Shown here in pieces: positions 44,139-51,429 of a DNA stretch of 62,200 bases. This stretch comes from Pseudomonadota bacterium. Its GTDB lineage: Bacteria > Pseudomonadota > Gammaproteobacteria > Burkholderiales > Burkholderiaceae_E. The stretch covers positions 1 through 62,200 of the forward strand of contig JAEWGX010000012.1 in the NCBI GenBank assembly GCA_023388075.1. Direction: 5' to 3'. Numbering within the stretch: the stretch's first letter is position 1; every line of letters begins with the position of its first letter. The notes beneath the pieces are model-generated. The model was not told where the DNA came from and searched no databases. It saw only the letters and a list, made by a program, of their open reading frames with translations. The position numbers were made by a program, and so were the translations under genes.

Positions 44139-45173
44139 GTGAGGCGCGCGCGCAGGACGTCCTGGGGCGGCACGATCCGGGCGCTGGGTCGCCTGTTCGC
44201 GCGGACGCCGAGGTCGCTGCTGAAGGCGGCGCAGGCGCGTCCCGTCCGCAGGTCCCGGCCGAAGGCAGCAGCGGCGGCGCGAACCGGCGCGCGCAAGCGG
44301 CGGCCGGCAGCAGCGGGCGCGGGCGTTCCGGACGGGTGCGTTCCACGGCTCGCGGTCGCCGCGGGCGGTACCCGACGCTTCCACGTCTACGTGCCACCGG
44401 GCGTGCGCAGTGGCGAACGCCTGCCGCTGGTCCTGATGCTGCATGGCTGCGGACAGGACGCGGACCGGTTCGCGCGGCTCACGCGGATGAACCGGCTCGC
44501 GGCGCGGGAGCGCTTCGTCGTCGCCTACGCCGAGCAGGATCGGTTCAGTCACGGGCAGCGATGCTGGCACTGGTACGGCATCCGGTCGCGCCGCGCGTTC
44601 GCCGAGGCGGGCATCCTGCTCGCCGCGGTCGAGCAGACCTGCCTGCTCCATCCCGCGGACCCCGGGCGGGTGGCGGTGGTGGGCCTCTCGGCCGGCGCCG
44701 GGATGGCGGCGGTCCTCGCCGTCCGGTACGCGACGCGCTTTCGCGCGCTGGTCATGCATTCCGGAGTGCCGCCCGGCATGGCGGACACGGCCGCCGCCGC
44801 GATCCGCGCCATGCGCGGCGACCTTTCGGTCCGGGAGGCGACCGCGCCGACCGCCTGGCCGCCGCTGCTCGTGATCCAGGGGGCCGCCGACGGCGTGGTG
44901 GCGCCGGTGAACGGCGAGGCCGCCGCGACGCTCTGGGCCAATGCGGGTGGCGCCAGGCCGCGGACACGCCGACGCGTCCAGCGCGGCGGCCGCCACGCGG
45001 TGCTGGTCACCGACTACCTGGCCGGGAAGCGCCTGGTCGCGCGGCTCGCGCTGGTCGAGGGCCTGGGGCACGCCTGGAGCGGCGGCCTCGCAACCGAGCA
45101 GTACGGCGATCCCGCCGGCCCGGACGCTTCGCGCATGGCCTGGACTTTCATCGCTCGCCGGCTCCAGGCCTGA
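44139..45173 (+). CDS. PHB-depolymerase-family esterase (alpha/beta hydrolase)
   Basis: 344 residues. After an Arg/Ala-rich N-terminal 65 residues comes a catalytic domain of the PHB depolymerase/LpqC family: FHVYVPPG, LVLMLHGCGQDADRFA (oxyanion), GLSAGAGMA with Ser184, LVIQGAADGVVAP (acid) and GLGHAWSGG (base). This group hydrolyses polyhydroxyalkanoates or feruloyl-type esters. No clear signal peptide is seen, which would fit an intracellular depolymerase, but the N-terminus could also begin later. The start is a GTG 13 bases after the aldolase stop. Confidence 0.86.
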   Translation: MRRARRTSWGGTIRALGRLFARTPRSLLKAAQARPVRRSRPKAAAAARTGARKRRPAAAGAGVPDGCVPRLAVAAGGTRRFHVYVPPGVRSGERLPLVLMLHGCGQDADRFARLTRMNRLAARERFVVAYAEQDRFSHGQRCWHWYGIRSRRAFAEAGILLAAVEQTCLLHPADPGRVAVVGLSAGAGMAAVLAVRYATRFRALVMHSGVPPGMADTAAAAIRAMRGDLSVREATAPTAWPPLLVIQGAADGVVAPVNGEAAATLWANAGGARPRTRRRVQRGGRHAVLVTDYLAGKRLVARLALVEGLGHAWSGGLATEQYGDPAGPDASRMAWTFIARRLQA

Positions 45174-45259
45174 GCGGCCGACGTTGTGCGGGCCATGGCC
45201 GCGCGCGATCGCCGTGCCGCCCGTATGATCGTGAGAAACCCAGCAGGAGGCGAGCCGCG

Positions 45260-45841
45260 ATGAAATGGCTTCACAAGCTCTTCGGGGCGGCGCATGTCCT
45301 GATCGTCGCGCTGTTCCTGGTGAGCGCCTTCTGCCTGATCCTGTTCGCGGCGGGGGAGCTGTGGGGCGTGGTGCGGCCGATCCGTGAGGTGACGCTGCAG
45401 GAGCGATTCGTCGCGGTGCTGGAGTGCATCGGGCTGCTCACCATCGCGGTCGCGTCGCTGGAGCTCGGCCAGACCATCCTGGAAGAGCAGGTGCTGCGCT
45501 CTGTGACGATCAGCGGCCCGACCCGGGTACGCCGCTTCCTGTCGCGCTTCATCGTGGTGGTCGTGATCGCCCTCTCGATCGAGTGCCTGGTGGCCGTCTT
45601 CGGCCTGATCCACGACTCGCCCGAGCTCCTGCCGCATGCCGCAAGCGTCGGCCTCGCAGCGGCGGTGCTGCTCGCGAGCTGGGGCTTCTTCGTCAGGATG
45701 AACGTCGCGGCCGAGGAGCTCGAGTCGCATCGCATCCACGATGTGACGCGGGAGGACGAGAAGGTCGAAGGCGAGGATGCGCCCGGGGATGCGACCGAGC
45801 GCCCGGCTTCGGACGGAAAGCCGGCCCCGGCTCGCAGGTGA
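45260..45841 (+). CDS. Unknown four-helix membrane protein
   Basis: I do not recognise a family. The 193 residues have four hydrophobic segments, about 10-32, 47-72, 95-117 and 127-146, arranged as two hairpins, then a polar acidic C-terminal tail (about 150-193, rich in Glu/Asp/Pro/Ala) predicted to be cytoplasmic. AGGAGG lies 9 bases before the ATG, a strong ribosome-binding site. It sits alone between the esterase and dodecin genes. Confidence 0.75.
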   Translation: MKWLHKLFGAAHVLIVALFLVSAFCLILFAAGELWGVVRPIREVTLQERFVAVLECIGLLTIAVASLELGQTILEEQVLRSVTISGPTRVRRFLSRFIVVVVIALSIECLVAVFGLIHDSPELLPHAASVGLAAAVLLASWGFFVRMNVAAEELESHRIHDVTREDEKVEGEDAPGDATERPASDGKPAPARR

Positions 45842-45875
45842 TCCGTCCGCAAGGTCTCCGGTTGAGGCCGATGGC

Positions 45876-45902
45876 GGACGAGACTAACCTTGACGCTCGT
45901 CC
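45876..45902 (+). promoter_or_regulatory. Inverted repeat in the dodecin leader
   Basis: GGACGAG, 13-base spacer, CTCGTCC: seven-base perfect arms ending directly before the AAGGAGG ribosome-binding site of dodecin. As RNA it would place a stem next to the ribosome-binding site; as DNA it could be an operator. Confidence 0.4.
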
Positions 45903-45914
45903 AAGGAGGCTGCC

Positions 45915-46121
45915 ATGAGCGATCACGTCTACAAGCTGCTCGAGCTGACCGGCTCTTCCACCGCCGGGATCGAGCAGGCGGTGCAGAACGCCGTTGCGAA
46001 GGCCAACCAGACCGTGCGCAACATGCACTGGTTCGAGGTGGTCGAGACCCGGGGCCACATCGCAGACGGCAAGGTGGCGCACTGGCAGGTGACGATCAAG
46101 GTGGGGTTCACGCTCGAGTAG
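45915..46121 (+). CDS. Dodecin family flavin-binding protein
   Basis: A 68-residue protein that forms dodecameric hollow spheres and stores or buffers flavins (or CoA in some members). The typical order is seen: VYKLLELTGSSTAGIEQAVQNAVAKANQTV, MHWFEVVETRGHI with the flavin-stacking Trp39, and VAHWQVTIKVGFTLE. It has a strong ribosome-binding site (AAGGAGG) and is monocistronic, with a hairpin terminator downstream. Confidence 0.95.
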   Translation: MSDHVYKLLELTGSSTAGIEQAVQNAVAKANQTVRNMHWFEVVETRGHIADGKVAHWQVTIKVGFTLE

Positions 46122-46146
46122 CAGGACGCCCCCGAAGCGGCCTGCG

Positions 46147-46179
46147 GCGTGCGCGCTCCCCTGCAGGAGCGCGGGACGC
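46147..46179. terminator. Bidirectional hairpin terminator between dodecin and mtfA
   Basis: CGCGCTCC, 6-base loop, GGAGCGCG (46152-46173), extended by GCGT/ACGC after a small internal bulge. The genes on both sides end here. A TTGATTGATT follows on the plus strand, a weak T-rich tail. The stem would be very stable. Confidence 0.55.
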
Positions 46180-46188
46180 TTGATTGAT

Positions 46189-47031
46189 TCACGCTTTTCG
46201 ATCCGAGGGCGGCACCCAGGAGGCAGGGTCGACGCGATAGAAGCGGCTGAGCTCGCGGTAGAGCGCCGGATGCTCGGCCTGCAGGTCCAGGGGCTGCTCG
46301 AAGAACACCTCGGTCACCACGGCGAAGAACTCGGCGGGGTCCGTCGCCCCGTACTCGTCGAGCAGTGATTCGGGATCCTCGCCCCGCGCGCGAAGCTGCT
46401 CGAACTCCGCCGTGAAGACCTCGGACCAGGCGGCATAGCGTTCCGCGCCCGGCAGCTCCGGCGCGCCGCTCGCGTAGCCCTTGGCCTGGTCGAGCTGGTG
46501 CGCGAACTCGTGCAGCACGACATTCCACCCGTCGTCCTCCACCGCCGCGCCTTCCAGAACGTCCTGCCAGGAAAGGATCACCTGGCTGTCGGTCCAGGAC
46601 TCGCCGACGAGGACCTGCCGCTCGCGGCTGCGCACGCCGGCCTCGTCGTACTCCTCCCGCTCCACCACGAAGGCGGTCGGATAGACCAGCACCTGGGTCA
46701 GGTTCGGGAAGTAGTAGTCGGTGCGCCGGTTGAGGATCAGCAGGCACGCCTGGGCGGCGATGGTGACCCGCATCTCGTCGGTCACGGTGAGGCCGTTGCA
46801 GCCGACGAAGTCCTTCTCGGCGAGAAAGACGAGCACGTGGCCCTCGAGCTGGCGCTGCAGGTCGGGTGGCAGCCGCCGGAAGGCGGGCATGCGCTTCTCC
46901 AGGATCGCCGACCACTCCGGCGGGAACGGCCGGGCGCGCAGCCGCGCCCGCCGCCGCCGCGCGCGCGCGGGCTGCGACAGCAGCCAGGCGATGAAGGTCG
47001 CGGCCAGCAGGCCGAGGAGCGCTAGGGCCAC
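46189..47031 (-). CDS. mtfA: MtfA-like zinc peptidase (M90 family)
   Basis: 280 residues. One N-terminal membrane segment (residues 2-20), then an Arg-rich stretch and the M90/MtfA core: FVGCNGLTVTDEMRVTIAAQACLL, YPTAFVV, SWQDVLEGA and the zinc motif HEFAHQLD (His174, Glu175, His178). In E. coli MtfA is a cytosolic peptidase that also titrates Mlc; the anchor here differs. It follows the nap operon by 52 bases on the same strand and may be read through from it. Confidence 0.92.
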   Translation of the reverse strand: MALALLGLLAATFIAWLLSQPARARRRRARLRARPFPPEWSAILEKRMPAFRRLPPDLQRQLEGHVLVFLAEKDFVGCNGLTVTDEMRVTIAAQACLLILNRRTDYYFPNLTQVLVYPTAFVVEREEYDEAGVRSRERQVLVGESWTDSQVILSWQDVLEGAAVEDDGWNVVLHEFAHQLDQAKGYASGAPELPGAERYAAWSEVFTAEFEQLRARGEDPESLLDEYGATDPAEFFAVVTEVFFEQPLDLQAEHPALYRELSRFYRVDPASWVPPSDRKA

Positions 47032-47083
47032 GGCGTCACGGCGGATCGCCGGACCCCGGCCGGCTCGGCTGGCTCATGCGCCG

Positions 47084-47671
47084 CTATCGCGACGCGACGC
47101 CGCTCATGTCGGGCAGCCGGTGCGCGATCCCCTTGTGGCAATCGATGCAGGTCCGGGAGCCGTCGGCGAGGTAGGTGGAGTGCGCGGTGGCGGCCCGCTT
47201 GCTCTGGCGCGTGAAGTCCATGTACTCGAAGTCATGGCAGTTGCGGCACTCGAGCGAGTTGTTCGCCTTCAGCCGGTCCCATTCGTGCTGCGCGAGCGTG
47301 AGCCGCATCGCCTCGAACTTCTCACGGGTGTTGATGCTGCCGAAGATCTTGCCCCACACCTCCTTGGAAGCCTGCATCTTGCGGGCGATCTTGGAGGTCC
47401 ATTCGTGCGGCACGTGGCAGTCCGGGCAGGTTGCCCGCACGCCGCTGCGGTTGGTGAAGTGGATGGTGCTCTGCAGCTCCACGTAGACGTTGTCGCGCAT
47501 CTCGTGGCAGCCTATGCAGAACTGCTCGTTGTTGGTCGCTTCCATGGCGGTGTTGAACCCGCCCCAGAAGAGGATGCCGGCGACGAAACCGACGATGGTG
47601 AGAAAGCCTAGGCTGAAGTAGCGGCTCGGCCGCCAGAGCACGGTCCAGTAGCGGCGCAACAGTCGCATCAT
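47084..47671 (-). CDS. napC: NapC, tetrahaem c-type cytochrome quinol dehydrogenase
   Basis: 195 residues of the NapC/NirT family. One N-terminal membrane anchor (about 20-38), then four CxxCH haem sites: 52-56, 82-86, 142-146 and 175-179. It takes electrons from quinol and passes them to NapB in the periplasm. It is the last gene of napEDABC, 21 bases after napB. Confidence 0.96.
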   Translation of the reverse strand: MMRLLRRYWTVLWRPSRYFSLGFLTIVGFVAGILFWGGFNTAMEATNNEQFCIGCHEMRDNVYVELQSTIHFTNRSGVRATCPDCHVPHEWTSKIARKMQASKEVWGKIFGSINTREKFEAMRLTLAQHEWDRLKANNSLECRNCHDFEYMDFTRQSKRAATAHSTYLADGSRTCIDCHKGIAHRLPDMSGVASR

Positions 47672-47692
47672 CGCGGCGGCCCTCCCGGTTCC

Positions 47693-48199
47693 TCAGCGGC
47701 CACGGGGCTTGCGGCCGGACGAGGCGGGATCGGCGCCGCCATACAGCATCTCGTCGACATCCACGAAGCGGTTCTCGATCAGCGGATCCTCGGGAACCTG
47801 CGGCACGTGGCACTGCAGGCAGAAGTAGCGGCGCGGCGAAAGCTCTGCGAGGAAGTTGCCGTCGCGCCCGATGAAGTGGGTGACGCTGATCATCGGCGCC
47901 TGGGTCTCCTGCGTGCGCGTGCGGGTGTGGCAGAACATGCAGCGGTTCGCGTTCTTGTCGAGCTGGTATCCGTCGATCTTGTGCGGAATGACCGGCGGCT
48001 GCATGGCGTAGCTGCGGCTGCGGCGCACGTCGCTGTTGTCGGCATTGACGAGCGGCGGGGGCCGGGTGGTCTCGGTGAACGGTGCGCCGCGCATGGGGTC
48101 GACATGCGTCTGGGCAGCCGCGGGGAAGGCCAGGCCCGCGGCGAGCGCGGCGCCCGCGAGTCGAAGGAGTCGCGGCCGCGACGGGAATCGGTTCCTCAT
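47693..48199 (-). CDS. napB: NapB, dihaem cytochrome c subunit of periplasmic nitrate reductase
   Basis: 168 residues. The signal peptide ends at about residue 30 (AFPAAAQ). Two haem sites, CMFCH at 87-91 and CLQCH at 127-131, are preceded by PPVIPHKIDGYQL and separated by MISVTHFIGRDG, all typical of NapB. The start shares one base with the napA stop (TGATG). It transfers electrons from NapC to NapA. Confidence 0.96.
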   Translation of the reverse strand: MRNRFPSRPRLLRLAGAALAAGLAFPAAAQTHVDPMRGAPFTETTRPPPLVNADNSDVRRSRSYAMQPPVIPHKIDGYQLDKNANRCMFCHTRTRTQETQAPMISVTHFIGRDGNFLAELSPRRYFCLQCHVPQVPEDPLIENRFVDVDEMLYGGADPASSGRKPRGR

Positions 48200-50709
48200 C
48201 ACGCGAGCCCTCCCGGCACCTTGCGCATCGCGATGGCGCACTTCTTGAAGTCGGTCTGCAGCGAGATCGGACAGGTGGCGTCCAGCGTCAGCTTGTTGAT
48301 GAGCTGGCTCGCGTCGAACCAGGGCACGTAGACGAGGCCGGCAGGCGGGCGCACGCGACCGCGGGTCTCCACCCGGGTCCTGATGGAGCCTCGCCGGGAG
48401 ACCAGCTCCACCACCTCGCCGCGGCGCAGGTCGAGTGCCTTGGCATCGGCGGGATGCATGAACGCGACCGCATTGGGGAAGGCGCGATAGAGCTCGGGGA
48501 CGCGCCGAGTCATGGAACCGGAGTGCCAGTGCTCCAGCACGCGCCCGGTGCAGAGCCAGTACGGGTACTCCTCGTCCGGCTCCTCGGCCGCCGGCTCGTA
48601 CGGCAGCGCGTAGATCACCGCCTTGCCGTCGGGATGCCCGTAGAAGCGCACGCCCTCGCCCGGCTTCACGTATGGATCATGGCCCTCGCGGTAGCGCCAC
48701 AGCGTTTCCTTGCCGTTCACCACCGGCCAGCGCAGGCCGGTCACCTGGTGGTAGGTGTCGAAGGGCGCCAGGTCGTGGGCGTGGCCACGGCCGAACTGCG
48801 CGTATTCCTCGAAGAGGCCCTTCTGAACGTAGAAGCCGGCCGCGCGCGCTTCGTCGTTCTCGTAGCCCTCGGCGACCTGCGAGACCGGATAGGCGTCCAC
48901 CTGCCCGTTGCGAAACAGCACGTCGTACATGGTCTTGCCGCGATACTCGGGCTTGGCATCGAGCAGCTCGCGGGGCCAGACCTCCTCCATGCGGAATCGC
49001 TTGGAGAACTCCATGAGCTGCCACAGGTCAGAGCGCGCCTCGCCCGGCGCCTTCACGAGCTGGTGCCAGAACTGGGTGCGCCGTTCCGCGTTGCCGTAGG
49101 CGCCTTCCTTCTCCACCCACATGGCGGTCGGCAGGATGAGGTCGGCGCACATGGTGGTGACGGTCGGGTAGGCATCGGAGACGACGATGAAGTTCTCCGG
49201 ATTGCGGTAGCCCGGATAGCCTTCCTGGACCAGGTTGGGCGCCGCCTGCATGTTGTTGTTGACCTGGACCCAGTAGGCGTTCAGCTTGCCGTCCTTCAGC
49301 ATCCGGTTCTGCAGCACCGCGTGGTAGCCGGGCTTGTCGGGGATCGTGCCCGCCGGCAGCTTCCAGATGCGCTCGGCCTCGGCCCGGTGCTTCGGATTGG
49401 TCACCACCATGTCGGCCGGCAGCCGGTGCGAGAAGGTGCCGACCTCGCGCGCGGTGCCGCAGGCCGAGGGCTGGCCGGTGAGCGAGAACGGGCTGTTGCC
49501 CGGCGACGAGATCTTGCCGGTGAGCAGATGGATGTTGTACAGGAGGTTGCCGCACCAGGTGCCGCGGGTGTGCTGGTTGAAGCCCATGGTGAAGAAGGAC
49601 GTCACCTTGGTCTTCGGGTCCGCGTACATCTCGGCGAGGCGCTCGAGCCGGTCCTTGGGCACGTTGGCGAGCTTCGCCACCTTGTCGACATCGTACTGGC
49701 TGACGAACTTCGCATACTCCTCGAAGGTCGCTTCGCGCGCGCCGCCCGGATCGTTCCAGTTTGCCGCCTTCTGCTGCAGCGGGTGCTCCGGTCGCAGGCC
49801 GTAGCCGATGTCGGTGTTGCCGATCATGAACCGCGTGTGGCGGCCGACAAACGCCCGGTCGACCTTGTCGTTGGCGATGATGTAGTGGGCGATGTAGTTC
49901 AGGATGGCAAGATCGGTCTGCGGCCTGAACGTGAGCGTGAGGTCGGAGAGATCGTGACTGCGGTGCTCGTACACGGAAAGCACAGCGACCCGGACGTGCG
50001 GGGCGGACAGGCGCCGGTCGGTCACCCGCGTCCAGAGGATCGGGTGCATCTCGGCCATGTTCGATCCCCAGAGGACGAACGCGTCGGCCGCCTCGATGTC
50101 GTCGTAGCAGCCCATCGGCTCGTCCATGCCGAAGGTGCGCATGAAGCCCGCGACCGCCGAGGCCATGCAGTGCCGGGCGTTGGGATCGATGTTGTTGGAG
50201 CGAAAGCCCGCCTTGAAGATCTTGGCGGCGGCATAGCCTTCCCACACCGTCCACTGGCCCGAGCCGAACATCCCGACCCCACTGGGGCCATTCTTCGCGA
50301 GCGCCTTCTTGAACTGCTCGGCCATCACGTCGAATGCCTGCGTCCAGGACACCGGGGCGAAGTCGCCCTGCTTGTCGTAGCGGCCGTCCTTCATCCGCAG
50401 CAGCGGCTGCGTGAGCCGGTCCTCGCCATACATGATCTTGGAGAGGAAATAGCCCTTGACGCAGTTGAGGCCCCGGTTGACCTCGGCATTGATGTCGCCG
50501 TGGGTCGCCACGACGCGGTTGTCCTTCACCCCGACGTTCACGCCACAGCCGGTACCGCAGAAGCGGCAGGGCGCCTTGGACCACTTCAGCTGCGTGCGGG
50601 AGGCATCGGTCACGACGTTCTGCGCCGCGGCGACAACCGGCAGCCCGGCTGCCATCGCGGTGGCGCTGCCGGCGCTCTGGCGAATGAAGTCTCGTCGGGT
50701 AAGCGCCAC
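48199..50709 (-). CDS. napA: NapA, periplasmic nitrate reductase catalytic subunit
   Basis: It reduces nitrate to nitrite using a bis-MGD molybdenum cofactor and a [4Fe-4S] cluster. From the GTG at 50709 (836 residues) the protein begins VALTRRDFIRQSAG, a Tat signal. The cluster ligands are in CRFCGTGCG and the later GLNCVKG, and the molybdenum-ligand Cys is in ARHCMASAV. The family length is about 830. An in-frame ATG at 50784 would overlap the napD stop (ATGA) and add 25 residues, but that stretch looks like a hairpin repeat rather than protein. Both starts are defensible. Confidence 0.94.
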   Translation of the reverse strand: MALTRRDFIRQSAGSATAMAAGLPVVAAAQNVVTDASRTQLKWSKAPCRFCGTGCGVNVGVKDNRVVATHGDINAEVNRGLNCVKGYFLSKIMYGEDRLTQPLLRMKDGRYDKQGDFAPVSWTQAFDVMAEQFKKALAKNGPSGVGMFGSGQWTVWEGYAAAKIFKAGFRSNNIDPNARHCMASAVAGFMRTFGMDEPMGCYDDIEAADAFVLWGSNMAEMHPILWTRVTDRRLSAPHVRVAVLSVYEHRSHDLSDLTLTFRPQTDLAILNYIAHYIIANDKVDRAFVGRHTRFMIGNTDIGYGLRPEHPLQQKAANWNDPGGAREATFEEYAKFVSQYDVDKVAKLANVPKDRLERLAEMYADPKTKVTSFFTMGFNQHTRGTWCGNLLYNIHLLTGKISSPGNSPFSLTGQPSACGTAREVGTFSHRLPADMVVTNPKHRAEAERIWKLPAGTIPDKPGYHAVLQNRMLKDGKLNAYWVQVNNNMQAAPNLVQEGYPGYRNPENFIVVSDAYPTVTTMCADLILPTAMWVEKEGAYGNAERRTQFWHQLVKAPGEARSDLWQLMEFSKRFRMEEVWPRELLDAKPEYRGKTMYDVLFRNGQVDAYPVSQVAEGYENDEARAAGFYVQKGLFEEYAQFGRGHAHDLAPFDTYHQVTGLRWPVVNGKETLWRYREGHDPYVKPGEGVRFYGHPDGKAVIYALPYEPAAEEPDEEYPYWLCTGRVLEHWHSGSMTRRVPELYRAFPNAVAFMHPADAKALDLRRGEVVELVSRRGSIRTRVETRGRVRPPAGLVYVPWFDASQLINKLTLDATCPISLQTDFKKCAIAMRKVPGGLA

Positions 50710-50712
50710 GTG

Positions 50713-50738
50713 AGCGCCGCCCGGCCTCCCTGCGGCGC
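50713..50738. repeat. Hairpin repeat abutting the napA start
   Basis: GCGCCGC (50714-50720) and GCGGCGC (50732-50738) form a seven-base perfect stem between napD and the preferred napA GTG. The 14 bases AGCGCCGCCCGGCC (50713-50726) are identical to 37553-37566 in the element before the DppF-like gene, with the same placement relative to the start codon. Confidence 0.6.
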
Positions 50739-50780
50739 CAGCCTCTTCGGCCGGCTGTGAATGGTGTGGACGTGGAGATT

Positions 50781-51170
50781 TCATTCTCGGTGCTCCATCG
50801 CGCCGGGCATCACCGGCGGCGCGTCACGAAATTCATCCGGGTCGGGCGGCACGCCCGTTCCCGCGTCGGACGGCAGCGCTTCTTCCAGCGAGGCCGACGG
50901 CTCGGCATGCTGGTAGACGAGCGATACGTTGAAGACGCCGGGCAGCGCCCGGATCGCGTCGATGAGATCGAGCACGCCCCTTGCGGAACCCGCCTCGACG
51001 ACCACCACCAGCTTGCCCTGCGGGCTGCGCTGGAAGACATCGGCGCCGGGCATCGCGTCGATCGCGGCCGCCAGCCGATCGATCCCTTCCGATCGGCAAT
51101 GCACCAAGATGCCGGCGATGTGGATGTCGCCCGGATCCGCGCCGCTTGCCAGCTCCTCGGCTCGCCTCAT
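50781..51170 (-). CDS. napD: NapD, chaperone for NapA Tat signal
   Basis: 129 residues of the NapD family, which binds the NapA twin-arginine signal and delays export until the cofactor is inserted. Core: DIHIAGILVHCRSEGIDRLAAAIDAMPGADVF, then GKLVVVVEAGS and IDAIRALPGVFNVSLVYQHAE. The last 35 residues are an acidic/Pro-rich tail typical of longer NapD proteins. The start overlaps the napE stop by 4 bases. Confidence 0.94.
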   Translation of the reverse strand: MRRAEELASGADPGDIHIAGILVHCRSEGIDRLAAAIDAMPGADVFQRSPQGKLVVVVEAGSARGVLDLIDAIRALPGVFNVSLVYQHAEPSASLEEALPSDAGTGVPPDPDEFRDAPPVMPGAMEHRE

Positions 51171-51352
51171 CCGGGCAGGTTCCCGGTGAAGAGCTGGTAC
51201 ATCCAGACGATGAAGCCATAGCCGCCGACGATCGCCACCGCCAGGATGGGCGCCGTCACGACCGTCAGGAACAGGAAGGTGCGAAGCTCCTCCTGATAGG
51301 TGGACGGGGCATCGTCGTCGTCGCTGGCATGCCCGGGTTCGGTCTGCTGCAA
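51167..51352 (-). CDS. napE: NapE, small membrane protein of the nap operon
   Basis: 61 residues with one membrane segment (about 25-52). EELRTFLFLTVVTAPILAVAIVGGYGFIVWMYQLFTG matches NapE in pattern. Its role is unknown; it is the usual first gene of napEDABC. A TAGAGT-like -10 lies about 55 bases upstream without a good -35, so the promoter remains unclear. Confidence 0.93.
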   Translation of the reverse strand: MQQTEPGHASDDDDAPSTYQEELRTFLFLTVVTAPILAVAIVGGYGFIVWMYQLFTGNLPG

Positions 51353-51429
51353 CCGCTCTCTCCTCTGGCGCTGTCGTGGCGCGGCCTCGGGGCCGTCCCG
51401 GCCACTCTAGCACGACCCGCAGGCACGTT

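Noticed and set aside
48082..50760. Open frame of about 890 codons on the plus strand opposite napA
   Set aside because: Long antisense frames are expected in GC-rich DNA. Its translation is Arg/His/Gly-rich without any domain, and it mirrors a clear NapA.
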